Positions 27,404 to 36,057 of a DNA stretch of 64,000 nt are shown piece after piece. Position numbers and translations under genes: made by a program. Source of the DNA: Lysobacter sp036697405 (lineage in GTDB: Bacteria > Pseudomonadota > Gammaproteobacteria > Xanthomonadales > Xanthomonadaceae); assembly GCF_036697405.1 (NCBI RefSeq), contig NZ_JBAHWA010000018.1, forward strand, positions 1 through 64,000, given 5' to 3'. Every line of letters starts with the position of its first letter. Within the stretch, counting starts at the first letter, position 1. The notes under the pieces are model-generated. The model saw only the letters and a program-made list of their open reading frames with translations, was not told where the DNA came from and searched no databases.

Positions 27404-27504
27404 TTTCCGTGGGAGCGGCGTAAGCCGCGATGGCTCCAGTCCGCCGAGATCGCCGATTGCGTCATGGCCGGCGCCCATCGCGGCTTACGCCGCTCCCACA
27501 GAAA
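27404..27504. repeat. Inverted pair of TCGCGGCTTACGCCGC repeats
   Basis: A copy reading TGGGAGCGGCGTAAGCCGCG (27404-27433) faces the opposite copy CATCGCGGCTTACGCCGC (27474-27504), about 40 bp apart. Together they form a long hairpin between divergent tatD and hrpB. The layout resembles paired REP/BIME elements. Confidence 0.75.
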
Positions 27505-27546
27505 GCGGAAAGCGGAAAGCGGGCGCATCGTGGTGCGGGAGCCGCG

Positions 27547-30096
27547 ATGGCAAGCGCGTCGCCCCCGCGTATCCTTGCGCGCGTGAACGCTCCCGCCTTC
27601 CCCATCGATCCCCTGCTGCCGCAGATCCGCGACAGCCTCGCCGCCCATCCGCGCCTGGTGCTGGAAGCGCCGCCCGGCGCGGGCAAGACCACCCAGGTGC
27701 CGCCGGCGCTGCTGGACGCACCCTGGCTGCAGGGCCGCAAGATCGTGATGCTGGAACCGCGCCGGGTCGCGGCGCGCGCGGCCGCGCAGTTCATGGCGCG
27801 CCAGCGCGGCGAGGCCGCGGGCGAAACCGTCGGCTATCGCATCCGCTTCGAGAACCAGGTCTCCGCGCGGACCCGCATCGAGGTCGTCACCGAAGGCATC
27901 CTGACCCGCATGATCCAGGACGACCCGACCCTGGACGGGGTCGGCGCCCTGTTGTTCGACGAATTCCACGAGCGCCACCTGGCCGCCGACCTCGGTCTGG
28001 CCCTGGCCCTGGACGTGCAGGCCGCGCTGCGCGAGGACCTGCGCATCGTGGTGATGTCGGCGACCCTGGACGGCGAGCGCCTGGCCCAGTTCCTCGATGC
28101 GCCGCGCCTGAGCAGCGCCGGCCGCAGCTATCCGGTGAGCATCGCCCACTATCCCGCGCGCCGCGAAGAGAAACTCGAGCATCAGGCCCGGCGAGCGGTC
28201 GAACACGCCCTGGTCCAGCACCCCGGCGACGTGCTGGTGTTCCTGCCCGGCCAGCGCGAGATCGCGCGCGTCGATGCCGCGCTGCAGGCCAGCGAGGCGG
28301 TGCGCGGCGTCGACGTGCTGGCCCTGCACGGCGAGTTGCCGGTCGAACAACAGTCGCGCGTGCTGCAGCCCGATCCGAACGGCCGCCGTCGCGTGGTGCT
28401 GGCCACCAATGTCGCCGAATCCAGCGTGACCCTGCCCGGCGTGCGGGTGGTGATCGACGCCGGCCTGGCGCGCGAACCGCGCTACGACCCCAACAGCGGT
28501 TTCGCGCGCCTGGACGTGGTGTCGATCGCGCAGGCCTCGGCCGACCAGCGCGCCGGCCGCGCCGGCCGCGTCGCCGAAGGCTGGGCCTACCGCCTGTGGC
28601 CGGAGTCGCAGCGCCTGGAACCGCAGCGCCGGCCCGAGATCGCCCAGGTCGAACTGGCCGGCCTGGCCCTGGAGTTGGCGGCCTGGGGCGATGCCTCGCT
28701 GCGCTTCCTCGACGCGCCGCCCGGCGGCGCGCTCGCGGCCGCGCGCGAACTGCTGCAGCGCCTGGGCGCGCTCGACGGCGCCGCGATCACCGCCTTCGGG
28801 CGGCGCGTGCTCGCCCTGGGCACGCATCCGCGCCTGGCCGCGATGCTGCTGGCGCCCACCGATCCGAACGAACGCGCCTTGGCCTGCGACCTGGCCGCGT
28901 TGATCGAAGCGCGCGATCCCTTGCGCAGCGGCGGCGACGCCCTGGCCGCACGCTGGCAGGCGCTGGCCGCATTCCGCGGCGGGCGCGCGCCGGCCGAGGC
29001 TTCGCGCTCGGCGCTGGCCGCGCTCGACCAGGCCAGCAAGCAATGGCGCCGTCGCCTGCGCGTGGAACGCGCGCCGCCGTCGCAGGTGCCCGCGCACGCG
29101 CTCGGCGATCTGCTGCTGCATGCCTTCCCCGATCGCATCGCGCGCCAGCATCCGTCCGACCCCTATCGCTACCAGCTCGCCAACGGCCGCAGCGCCAAGC
29201 TGTTCGACGACAGCGCGGTCTACGGCGAACCCTGGCTGGTGATCAGCGAACTGCGCGACGATCCGCGCGACGCGCGCGTGTTGCGCGCCGCGCCACTGGA
29301 CGAGGCGCGGCTGGAGCGCGAGTTCCCGCAACGCTTCGTCAGCGAGGACCGGGTGGTCTGGGACGCGGCCGCGCGCGCCATCGCCGCGGTGCGCGAGCGC
29401 CGTTACGACCGCATCGTGCTCGACAGCCGGCCGCTGGCGCGCCCGGACCCGTCGCGCTACGCCGACGCCCTGATCGACGCGGTGCGCCAGCTCGGTCTGG
29501 ACGCGCTGCCCTGGACCGAATCGCTGATCCAGTGGCGCGCGCGCGTGCGCAGCCTGCGCGCCTGGCTGCCGGAACTGGCCGGCGAAGCGGGCTTGCCGGA
29601 TCTGTCCGACGCGGCGCTGATGGCCGAGCTGGATGCCTGGTTGAAGCCGGCCCTGTCCGGCAAGACCCGCCTGGATGCGCTCAGCGAGAGCGAACTCGGC
29701 GATGCCCTGCGCTCGCGCCTGGACTGGTCGCTGCGCCAGCGCATCGACGCGCTGGCGCCGACCCGCATCCTTGTGCCCTCGGGCATGGAGCGCGGCATCG
29801 TCTACGCCTACGACGAGGAAGGCGGCGCCGCCGCGCCGGTGCTGGCGGTCAAGCTGCAGGAGCTGTTCGGCCTGGCCGACACCCCGCGCATCGCCGACGG
29901 TCGCGTGCCGCTGACCCTGCACCTGCTGTCGCCCGCGGGCCGGCCGCTGCAGGTCACCCAGGACCTCAAGGGCTTCTGGGAACGCACCTATCCGGAAGTG
30001 AAGAAGGAAATGAAGGGCCGCTATCCCAAGCATCCCTGGCCCGACGATCCCTGGACCGCGACCGCGACCCATCGCGCCAAGCCGCGCGGCACCTGA
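27547..30096 (+). CDS. hrpB: ATP-dependent helicase HrpB
   Basis: An 849-residue DEAH-type RNA helicase. Walker A APPGAGKTT is at 41-49, DEFHER (motif II) at 138-143, then MSATLDG, and the motif V/VI region TNVAESSVTLPG and QRAGRAGR. The HrpB-specific C-terminal domain is present, ending with VTQDLKGFWERTYPEVKKEM. In proteobacteria HrpB is an RNA helicase; its physiological role is not settled, though relatives process mRNA. The start may be the ATG at 27547 or the GTG at 27583; neither has a clear ribosome-binding site. Confidence 0.93.
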   Translation: MASASPPRILARVNAPAFPIDPLLPQIRDSLAAHPRLVLEAPPGAGKTTQVPPALLDAPWLQGRKIVMLEPRRVAARAAAQFMARQRGEAAGETVGYRIRFENQVSARTRIEVVTEGILTRMIQDDPTLDGVGALLFDEFHERHLAADLGLALALDVQAALREDLRIVVMSATLDGERLAQFLDAPRLSSAGRSYPVSIAHYPARREEKLEHQARRAVEHALVQHPGDVLVFLPGQREIARVDAALQASEAVRGVDVLALHGELPVEQQSRVLQPDPNGRRRVVLATNVAESSVTLPGVRVVIDAGLAREPRYDPNSGFARLDVVSIAQASADQRAGRAGRVAEGWAYRLWPESQRLEPQRRPEIAQVELAGLALELAAWGDASLRFLDAPPGGALAAARELLQRLGALDGAAITAFGRRVLALGTHPRLAAMLLAPTDPNERALACDLAALIEARDPLRSGGDALAARWQALAAFRGGRAPAEASRSALAALDQASKQWRRRLRVERAPPSQVPAHALGDLLLHAFPDRIARQHPSDPYRYQLANGRSAKLFDDSAVYGEPWLVISELRDDPRDARVLRAAPLDEARLEREFPQRFVSEDRVVWDAAARAIAAVRERRYDRIVLDSRPLARPDPSRYADALIDAVRQLGLDALPWTESLIQWRARVRSLRAWLPELAGEAGLPDLSDAALMAELDAWLKPALSGKTRLDALSESELGDALRSRLDWSLRQRIDALAPTRILVPSGMERGIVYAYDEEGGAAAPVLAVKLQELFGLADTPRIADGRVPLTLHLLSPAGRPLQVTQDLKGFWERTYPEVKKEMKGRYPKHPWPDDPWTATATHRAKPRGT

Positions 30097-30202
30097 TCGC
30101 GCGCGCCATCGCGCCATCACACCGCAGCGATCCGCCGCGGCATCGCGGCTTCGGACGCATCGCCTACACTGAGGCTCCACCCGTCCACGCTCCTTGCCGC
30201 GC

Positions 30203-31219
30203 ATGAGCGCCAGCCCCGCCGACCTGCCCGAGTTCCTGCCGTTCAAGCTCGACCTGGTCGGCCGCCGTGTGCTGTGGCTGCGCCTGGACGCGTCGCAACG
30301 CGCCGAAGCCGCCTTCCTCGACGACCGCGCCCTGCCGGCCCAGGCCGAGGGCGGCTGGATGCCGCTGAGTTCCCTGCCGCCCGCGCACGGCGGGCCGCAG
30401 GCCGACGCGATCTTCCACATCGGCCATTGCGGCTCGACCCTGCTCAGCCGCGTGCTCAGCGCCTGGCCGCAGGTGCAGGGCCTGCGCGAACCGCTGCCGC
30501 TGCGCAGCCTGGCGGAAGCCTGGCCGCAGTTGGGCCGGCCGGAGTCGCGCCTGGCCGAGGACGAAGCGCCCGCGCTGCTGCGCGCGCTGTGGTCGAACTG
30601 GAGCCGCGCGCTGCCGCCGCATACGCGCAGCGTGGTCAAGGCCACCAGCGGCTGCAACGGCCTGATCGCGCCGCTGCTGGACGCCTGCGCCGACGCGCGC
30701 GCGGTGCTGCTGGACATGCCGCTGCGGCCGTATCTGGCGACCTTGCTGAAATCGCCGGCCTCGGTGCTGGACGCGGCCAGCGCCGCCGGCGAACGCCTGC
30801 GCGATCTGCAATCGCGCGGCCACGCCGCCGGCGTGGCCCTGCACGCCTTGTCATTGCCGCAGCAATGCGCGATGGGCTGGCTGGCCGAGCGTGCGCGCTT
30901 CGCCGCGCATGCCGGCGGCGAACACGCCGCGCGCGTGCTGCGCGTGGATTTCGAAACCCTGCTCGCGCAGCCCGAAGCCAGCCTGCAAGGCCTGGCCGCG
31001 CATCTGGGCCTGGATCCGCACGGCATAGCGCGCGCCCTGGCTTCGCCGGCCTGGGGCCGCTACTCGAAAGCGCAGACGCACGGCTACAGCGCCGACGATC
31101 GCGCCCACGACCTGGCGCTGGCGCTGCAGCGCCACGCCGGCGAAATCGCCGAAGGCCAGGCCTGGGTCGACACGCTCGTGCGCCGCGAACCGGCGTTGAT
31201 GGCGGCCGTCGCCGACTGA
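30203..31219 (+). CDS. Sulfotransferase family protein
   Basis: A 338-residue protein. FHIGHCGSTLLSR (71-83) is the 5'-phosphosulfate-binding loop of the PAPS sulfotransferase family. It is followed by a REPLPLR segment and by VLRVDFETLLAQPEASLQGLAAHLGL, the typical C-terminal 3'-phosphate region. It would transfer sulfate from PAPS to an unknown acceptor in the cytoplasm. The ATG at 30203 is preferred over a TTG nine bases upstream. It may follow hrpB on one transcript (106-bp gap). Confidence 0.78.
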   Translation: MSASPADLPEFLPFKLDLVGRRVLWLRLDASQRAEAAFLDDRALPAQAEGGWMPLSSLPPAHGGPQADAIFHIGHCGSTLLSRVLSAWPQVQGLREPLPLRSLAEAWPQLGRPESRLAEDEAPALLRALWSNWSRALPPHTRSVVKATSGCNGLIAPLLDACADARAVLLDMPLRPYLATLLKSPASVLDAASAAGERLRDLQSRGHAAGVALHALSLPQQCAMGWLAERARFAAHAGGEHAARVLRVDFETLLAQPEASLQGLAAHLGLDPHGIARALASPAWGRYSKAQTHGYSADDRAHDLALALQRHAGEIAEGQAWVDTLVRREPALMAAVAD

Positions 31220-31275
31220 TCCGGCGCGGCTGAGCTCTGGTCGCGTGCGCGGATGCGCTGCGTTGCGAGCAAAGC

Positions 31276-31470
31276 AAATCCCCCTCAATCCCCCTTTTCC
31301 AAAGGGGGAGGCAAAAGCAGCGACGCCGCCGCTCCGAGAGCCGTTCGTGGTGAGCCCACGAACCATGAGCGGCGGGCCTGCGTCGCCGCAAAAGCACTCC
31401 TCCTCAACAAAGGGGAGGAAAAGCACGGGCCGTAGGATGTGGTGAGCCGAAGGCGAACCGCATCGCCGCG
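31276..31470. repeat. Cluster of three different intergenic hairpin repeats
   Basis: First, CCCCCTTT/AAAGGGGG (31290-31297, 31301-31308) within an AAATCCCCCTCAATCCCC-type element. Second, GTTCGTGG/CCACGAAC (31343-31350, 31356-31363). Third, a copy of the GTAGGATG...CGAACCGCATC family (31428-31470). They fill the 306-bp gap between convergent genes; no gene is seen here. Confidence 0.7.
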
Positions 31471-31525
31471 TCGTCACGCGGCGACGCGCAGGCAGCCATG
31501 GCCCGCGCCGCGCGTCGCGGCTAGA

Positions 31526-32197
31526 TCAGGTATCGGCCCACATCCGGAACAGGTTGGTGCGCAGCGATTCCAGCAGCACCTGCAGGCGCGGTTCCGGGCC
31601 GCCGGGGCGGGCGGCGACGAGCGCGCGCGCCTCGTCCAGCTGCACCAGCAGTTCGCGCTTGGACACGTCGGCCACCCAGCTCTGCAGCCAGGTGATCGCG
31701 GCCAGGCGCACGCCGCGGGTGACCGGGGTGACGCGGTGGATGGTGGTGGACGGATAGAGGATCGCGCTGCCGGCCTCGAGCTTGTAGACCAAGTGCTGGG
31801 CGCCGAGCTCGATGGTCAGTTCGCCGCCGTCGTATTCGCCGGGGGCGTTGAGGAAGATCGTGCACGACAGGTCGCTGCGCAGCGGCGGCGTGGACGGGAA
31901 CAGCGCCTCGTCGACGTGCCAGCCGTAGTTCATGCCCGGCTCGTAGCGCACCACCGTGGTCCGCGCCATCTGGCGCGGATGCGCGAACACGCGCACGTCG
32001 GGGTGGCGCATGAAGGCGTCGCGCGCGATCTGGGCGATGCGCGCGTTGGCCGGATCCTCCTGCGGCGCCTGCAGGTTCTGCTTGACCGTGGAGTCGGGGT
32101 TGGTGATGCGGCCGTCGCCGAAGCGCACCTGCGGCAGCAGCTCGCGCACCGCCTGCAATTCGGCGGCGTTGAGCACGTTGGGCAGCACTCGGATCAT
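31526..32197 (-). CDS. piuC: PKHD-type 2-oxoglutarate/Fe(II) hydroxylase, PiuC
   Basis: A 223-residue dioxygenase. The facial triad is visible as His94 and Asp96 (NYGWHVDEALF) and His154 (IHRVTPV), with Arg164 (TRGVR) for 2-oxoglutarate. The start IRVLPNVLNAAELQAVRELL is typical of the PiuC/YbiX family, usually linked to TonB-dependent siderophore receptors and iron limitation. No receptor gene is adjacent here. The substrate is unknown. Confidence 0.92.
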   Translation of the reverse strand: MIRVLPNVLNAAELQAVRELLPQVRFGDGRITNPDSTVKQNLQAPQEDPANARIAQIARDAFMRHPDVRVFAHPRQMARTTVVRYEPGMNYGWHVDEALFPSTPPLRSDLSCTIFLNAPGEYDGGELTIELGAQHLVYKLEAGSAILYPSTTIHRVTPVTRGVRLAAITWLQSWVADVSKRELLVQLDEARALVAARPGGPEPRLQVLLESLRTNLFRMWADT

Positions 32198-32349
32198 GGC
32201 GGCTCGCGGGGTCGGTCCCGGATCGGGCGACCGGGTGCGGCCATGATCGGCATTCAGCCCCGGGCCGGCAATACGCGACCCCGATCACGCGGTTTCAACG
32301 ATCCGCGATGGAGACTGGACCCCGCATTCCAGCCTCAGGATCGGATCCG

Positions 32350-32703
32350 ATGAGCAAGCTCAATACGCTGCCCGAACGCGCCATGGAACTCGTCGCCACG
32401 GTCGGCGAGAGTCTCAAACAGGTCCCCGGCAGCGCCGGCAAGTTGCTCGAGGCCGGGGTCGTGCTGGGCGCGGTCAAGACCGGCGCACGCGTGGCCGGCG
32501 GCTTCGTGCGCCGCAACCCGGCGATCGCGGTGGCGGCGGTGGCCGGCGCCGGCCTGCTGTGGCTGGCGGCGCGGCATCGCGCCAAGACCCGCGCCGACGC
32601 GCCCATCGAAGGCAGCGCCAAGCGCATCGACGCGCGCCGCGCCGACGGCAGCGCGCGGCGGCGGCGCAGTCGCGCGGCCGACGAGGGCAGCGCCAGCGAA
32701 TAA
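32350..32703 (+). CDS. Small membrane protein
   Basis: A 117-residue protein with an amphipathic helix (LNTLPERAMELVATVGESL), a glycine-rich helix pair (VLGAVKTGARVAGGF) and one membrane segment (PAIAVAAVAGAGLLWLAA, about 57-74). An Arg/Ala-rich, probably cytosolic tail follows. It recalls ElaB/DUF883-like ribosome- or membrane-associated small proteins, but I cannot assign it. The ATG at 32350 with AGGA upstream is preferred over longer frames. Confidence 0.55.
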   Translation: MSKLNTLPERAMELVATVGESLKQVPGSAGKLLEAGVVLGAVKTGARVAGGFVRRNPAIAVAAVAGAGLLWLAARHRAKTRADAPIEGSAKRIDARRADGSARRRRSRAADEGSASE

Positions 32704-32737
32704 GGAATAAGGCCCGGGCCGTCCGCCCGGGGCCGCG

Positions 32738-33958
32738 CTAGGGCGCCTCGGGCAGTTCCACGACGAAGCGCGCGCCGCCCTGGCGGCGGTCTTCGTACCA
32801 GAGCTGGCCGCCGAAGTTGGCCACGATCTGGCGCGCCAGCGACAGGCCCAGGCCGCTGGACAGGCCGTCGTCGACGGCGTCCTCGTGCAGGCGCACGAAG
32901 GGCTTGAACAGCTCGCGCTGCCGCGCCGGCGCGATGCCCGGCCCGCGGTCGGCCACGATCAGCTGCCAGAACCCCGGCGCGCCCGGACGCGCGGCCAGCA
33001 GCAGCTCGCTGCCGGGCGCGTACTTCATCGCGTTGGTGACCAGGTTCTCGCTGACCTGGCGCAGCACGCGCGGGTCGATCGCGACCTGGGCCGGGCCCGG
33101 CGGCGGCGCGACCTCGATGCGGATGCCGCGCGCGTCCAACTGCATTTCGTAGCGGTGCACCAGCCATTGCAGGGTCTGGCCCAGGTCGGCGCGCTCGTCG
33201 CCGCTGCCGCTGCGTTTGCCGGCGCTGCTGCTTTCCAGGTAATGGCGGATGTAGCCCAGGGCGTCGTCGGCGCTCTCGTGGATCATCTGCAGGTAGCGCG
33301 GCACGCGCTCGGGCTTGCAGCCGCCGCTGCGCAGCAGGTCGCTGGCGAACAGCACGCTGGTGAGCGGGTTCTTGAGGTCGTGCGCGACCAGATTGACCAG
33401 CTCTTCGCGCTCGCGCGCGACCCGCTCCAGCCGGTCGCGGGTGAGCTTGAGGCCGATATGGGCGTTGACCCGCGCCAGCAGTTCTTCGGGCAGGAAGGGC
33501 TTGGTGACGTAGTCGACCACGCCGGCGTCGAAGGCACGCAGCAGCAGGTCGCGGTCGTGGGCGGCGGTGACGAACACCACCGGCACCTTCAACGGCGCCT
33601 GCGCGCTCAGCGCCTGCATGACCTCGAAACCGTCCATGCCCGGCATCATCACGTCGAGCAGGATCAGGTCGGGCTCGGATTCGGCGTAGCGCGCCAGCGC
33701 CTCGTCGCCGCTGGACGCCGGGATCACTTCGTAACCCTGGCGCTGCAGCAAGGCGCCGACCACGCGCAGATTGGCGGCTTGGTCGTCGACCACCAGTATC
33801 CGGCCCATGGACGTCGCAGCGATGGTCATACGTCCGGTGTCGCTCCCCACAGCCTGCCCAGCCTGCGCAAGATCGGGCAAGAGATGCTCGTCGCGGTCGG
33901 GAACCGCCGGGCTTTGCGGCGAGTCTGGCCGCGCCTCTGACACGTCATCTGTGCGCAT
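32738..33958 (-). CDS. Response-regulator receiver plus histidine kinase hybrid
   Basis: A 406-residue cytosolic signalling protein. The receiver domain (51-166) has its phospho-acceptor at Asp102 (LILLDVMMPG) and KPF near 153. Next is HisKA with His193 (AHDLKNPL) and a HATPase domain (VSENLVTNAMKYAPG, DRGPGIAP, GLGLSLARQI). No membrane or sensor domain is present; the receiver comes first, so phosphorylation from another kinase probably tunes the kinase. The true start may be Met44 or Met51, because the first 43 residues are low-complexity. A 6-3-6 palindrome lies upstream. Confidence 0.9.
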   Translation of the reverse strand: MRTDDVSEARPDSPQSPAVPDRDEHLLPDLAQAGQAVGSDTGRMTIAATSMGRILVVDDQAANLRVVGALLQRQGYEVIPASSGDEALARYAESEPDLILLDVMMPGMDGFEVMQALSAQAPLKVPVVFVTAAHDRDLLLRAFDAGVVDYVTKPFLPEELLARVNAHIGLKLTRDRLERVAREREELVNLVAHDLKNPLTSVLFASDLLRSGGCKPERVPRYLQMIHESADDALGYIRHYLESSSAGKRSGSGDERADLGQTLQWLVHRYEMQLDARGIRIEVAPPPGPAQVAIDPRVLRQVSENLVTNAMKYAPGSELLLAARPGAPGFWQLIVADRGPGIAPARQRELFKPFVRLHEDAVDDGLSSGLGLSLARQIVANFGGQLWYEDRRQGGARFVVELPEAP

Positions 33959-33974
33959 TTATGCTGGCAACTTA

Positions 33975-33989
33975 GCAGAATATTTCTGC
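33975..33989. promoter_or_regulatory. GCAGAA-TAT-TTCTGC palindrome
   Basis: A perfect 6-bp inverted repeat with a 3-bp AT-rich centre, 17 bp upstream of the annotated kinase start. It resembles a dimeric repressor or activator site. The 228-bp gap to the transporter gene holds nothing else clear. Confidence 0.45.
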
Positions 33990-34186
33990 GTCGTAGCGAC
34001 GCGTTTCCGGGCACAGTCTGAACCATTCACCGGCGTTCGCAACGTCGGCGCCGGAGCCGCCGCGACGGCTTCCGATCGGCGGGCGCAGGGCCGCGGCCGG
34101 CCCCACGCCACGGCGTCGGCCCGGGGCGCCCGCCGCCGGCTCCGGCGGCCCGGCCCGGCGGCCGGCCGAGCGGCGTGCCGGCTATC

Positions 34187-35170
34187 ATGGCCGGGCTCCG
34201 TCCTCGCGAACCCGCCGTGACCCCCACCCACGACCCCGCCGCCCGGCGCCTCGGCCTGAGCCTGGCCGCCGCCGGCGCGATCCTGTTCTCGGCCAAGGCG
34301 ATCCTGGCCAAGCTGCAGTACCGCTACGGCATCGACGCGCTGGACGTGATGGCGCTGCGCATGTCGCTGTCGCTGCCCCTGTTCGCGCTGCTGGGCCTGC
34401 GCGAGACCCGCCGCGCCCGCGCCCGCGGCGATGGCCTGAGCCGGCGCGACCTGGGCCTGATCGTGGTGCTGGGGGTGCTGGGCTACTACCTGTCCAGCCT
34501 GCTCGACTTCTGGGGCCTGGAGTACGTGCCGGTGTCGCTGGAGCGGCTGATCCTGTTCCTCAATCCGACCTTCGTGCTGCTGATGGGCGTGTTCGCGTTC
34601 GGACGCAAGGTCGCGCGCAAGGAATGGATCGCGATGGCGGTGAGCTACGCCGGCGTCGCGTTGGTGATGGCCGAGAACCTGCGCGTGGAAGGCGAGCACG
34701 TGCTGCTGGGCAGCGCGTTGGTGTTGATGGCGGCGTTCTGCTATGCGCTGTACCTGGCGATGTCGGGGCAGGTGATCCAGCGCGTGGGCTCGCTGCGCCT
34801 GGTCGCCTACGCGATGGTGGTCTCGACCGCGGCCACCTTGATCCACTATCTGGTCGCGCGCGATCCCGCCCACCTGCTGCAGCTGCCCTGGCAGGTCTAT
34901 GGCCTGGCCGCGGCCAACGCGCTGCTGTGCACCTTCCTGCCGGTGACCTTCACCATGGCCGCGGTCGCGCGCCTGGGCGCGGGCACGGCGGCGCAGCTGT
35001 CGGTGCTGGGGCCGGTGTCGCTGGTGTTCCTGGGCGGCTGGGTGCTGGGCGAGGCGATCACCCCGGTGCAGATCGTGGGCACCGCGGTGGTGCTGGGCGG
35101 GGTGTTGATCCTGACCCGGCCGGGCGCGAACTCGGTGCCGGTGGCGCCGCCGGTGGCGGAGCGGGAGTGA
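34187..35170 (+). CDS. EamA/DMT family membrane transporter
   Basis: A 327-residue protein with ten predicted helices in two EamA repeats. Residues SLLDFWGLEYVPVSLERLIL (first repeat) and AAVARLGAGTAAQLSVLGPV then FLGGWVLGEAIT (second repeat) are typical. Such proteins export amino acids or metabolites, or serve in uptake; the substrate is open. The start is ambiguous: ATG at 34187 or GTG at 34217. The TATCAT around 34183 could be a -10 element, which would favour the GTG. It is divergent from the kinase gene. Confidence 0.87.
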   Translation: MAGLRPREPAVTPTHDPAARRLGLSLAAAGAILFSAKAILAKLQYRYGIDALDVMALRMSLSLPLFALLGLRETRRARARGDGLSRRDLGLIVVLGVLGYYLSSLLDFWGLEYVPVSLERLILFLNPTFVLLMGVFAFGRKVARKEWIAMAVSYAGVALVMAENLRVEGEHVLLGSALVLMAAFCYALYLAMSGQVIQRVGSLRLVAYAMVVSTAATLIHYLVARDPAHLLQLPWQVYGLAAANALLCTFLPVTFTMAAVARLGAGTAAQLSVLGPVSLVFLGGWVLGEAITPVQIVGTAVVLGGVLILTRPGANSVPVAPPVAERE

Positions 35171-35229
35171 GGGGGATGCGCGGGTGTGCGCGGTAGCGAG
35201 GCGCGCTTCGGTGGCGACGTCGCCGCATC

Positions 35230-35433
35230 GTTAGCGCGAATCGCGGCTTACGCCGCTCCCACAGAAAGCGCGGCGCTTGCGCGGTGTCTGTGGTGGCGCG
35301 GTCGCGGCTTGCGCCGCTCCTACAGGGGGCATGTGGCGTGCGCGGTGCCTGAGGTGGCGTGGTCGCGGCTGACGCCGCTCCTACCCCAAAGCGGCGATGG
35401 GCTTTCTGTGGGAGCGGCGTAAGCCGCGATCGC
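35230..35433. repeat. Cluster of four TCGCGGCTTACGCCGC-family repeats
   Basis: Three copies read the same way (35230-35263 with TCGCGGCTTACGCCGCTCCC, about 35300-35332, and about 35360-35386). A fourth copy (35402-35433) is inverted, with CTGTGGGAGCGGCGTAAGCC. Copies differ at a few positions. They separate two convergent genes and fill a 295-bp gap with no coding content. Confidence 0.8.
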
Positions 35434-35465
35434 GACACCCCGAACGGCGGCGAACTCCGATCGCG

Positions 35466-35999
35466 CTAGAGCTCCCGCCACGCCCCCGGCGCCAACCCGT
35501 CGAGACGATGCTCGGCGATCGCCACCCGCACCAGCCGCAGCGTCGGCAGCCCCACCGCCGCGGTCATGCGCCGCACCTGGCGATTGCGGCCTTCGCCTAT
35601 CGTCAGCGCCAACCACGCATCCGGCACGGTCTTGCGAAAGCGCACCGGCGGATCGCGCGGCCACAGCGCCGGCGTGTCGATGCGTGCCGCCTGCGCCGGC
35701 AGGGTGCGGCCGTCGTTGAGTTCGACGCCCTCGCGCAAGGCGCGCAGCTGTTCCTCGGACGGATCGCCTTCCACCTGCACCCAGTAGGTCTTGCCCTGCT
35801 TGTGGCGCGGATCGGTCAGCCGGTGGGCCAGGCCGCCGTCGTCGGTGAGCAGCAGCAGGCCTTCGCTGTCGTGATCGAGCCGGCCGGCGGCGTACACGTC
35901 CGGCGGCAGTCCGAAGCCGGCCAGCGTCGGACGCGGCGGTACGCTGCGGTCGGTGAACTGGCAGAGCACTCCAAAGGGCTTGTTGAACGCGATCAGCAT
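35466..35999 (-). CDS. 23S rRNA pseudouridine synthase RluE-like
   Basis: A 177-residue single-domain pseudouridine synthase of the RsuA/RluB/E branch. Catalytic Asp42 lies in GRLDHDSEGLLLLT, with the downstream KTYWVQVEG and GEGRNRQVRRMT motifs. No S4 domain is present, and the length fits RluE (U2457 in E. coli). The start at 35999 (MLIAFNKPFG) gives the canonical first strand; a longer in-frame extension adds Arg-rich residues without pattern. Confidence 0.88.
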   Translation of the reverse strand: MLIAFNKPFGVLCQFTDRSVPPRPTLAGFGLPPDVYAAGRLDHDSEGLLLLTDDGGLAHRLTDPRHKQGKTYWVQVEGDPSEEQLRALREGVELNDGRTLPAQAARIDTPALWPRDPPVRFRKTVPDAWLALTIGEGRNRQVRRMTAAVGLPTLRLVRVAIAEHRLDGLAPGAWREL

Positions 36000-36057
36000 G
36001 CGCGCATGATCGCGCAGGCGCGTGCGCGCCGCCAAACGCCGCGTCAGCGCGGCGCGC

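Noticed and set aside
27235..31026. A long minus-strand frame across hrpB and the sulfotransferase gene
   Set aside because: Antisense artefact: both plus-strand genes have clear catalytic motifs, and the antisense product is Arg/Ala low complexity.
31526..32197. PiuC as a proline hydroxylase serving the hydroxyproline locus
   Set aside because: The PKHD/PiuC family is linked to iron-siderophore uptake, and the locus is 12 kb away.
34183..34188. TATCAT as a promoter for the EamA gene
   Set aside because: It overlaps the candidate ATG at 34187 and has no -35; kept only as a note on the start choice.
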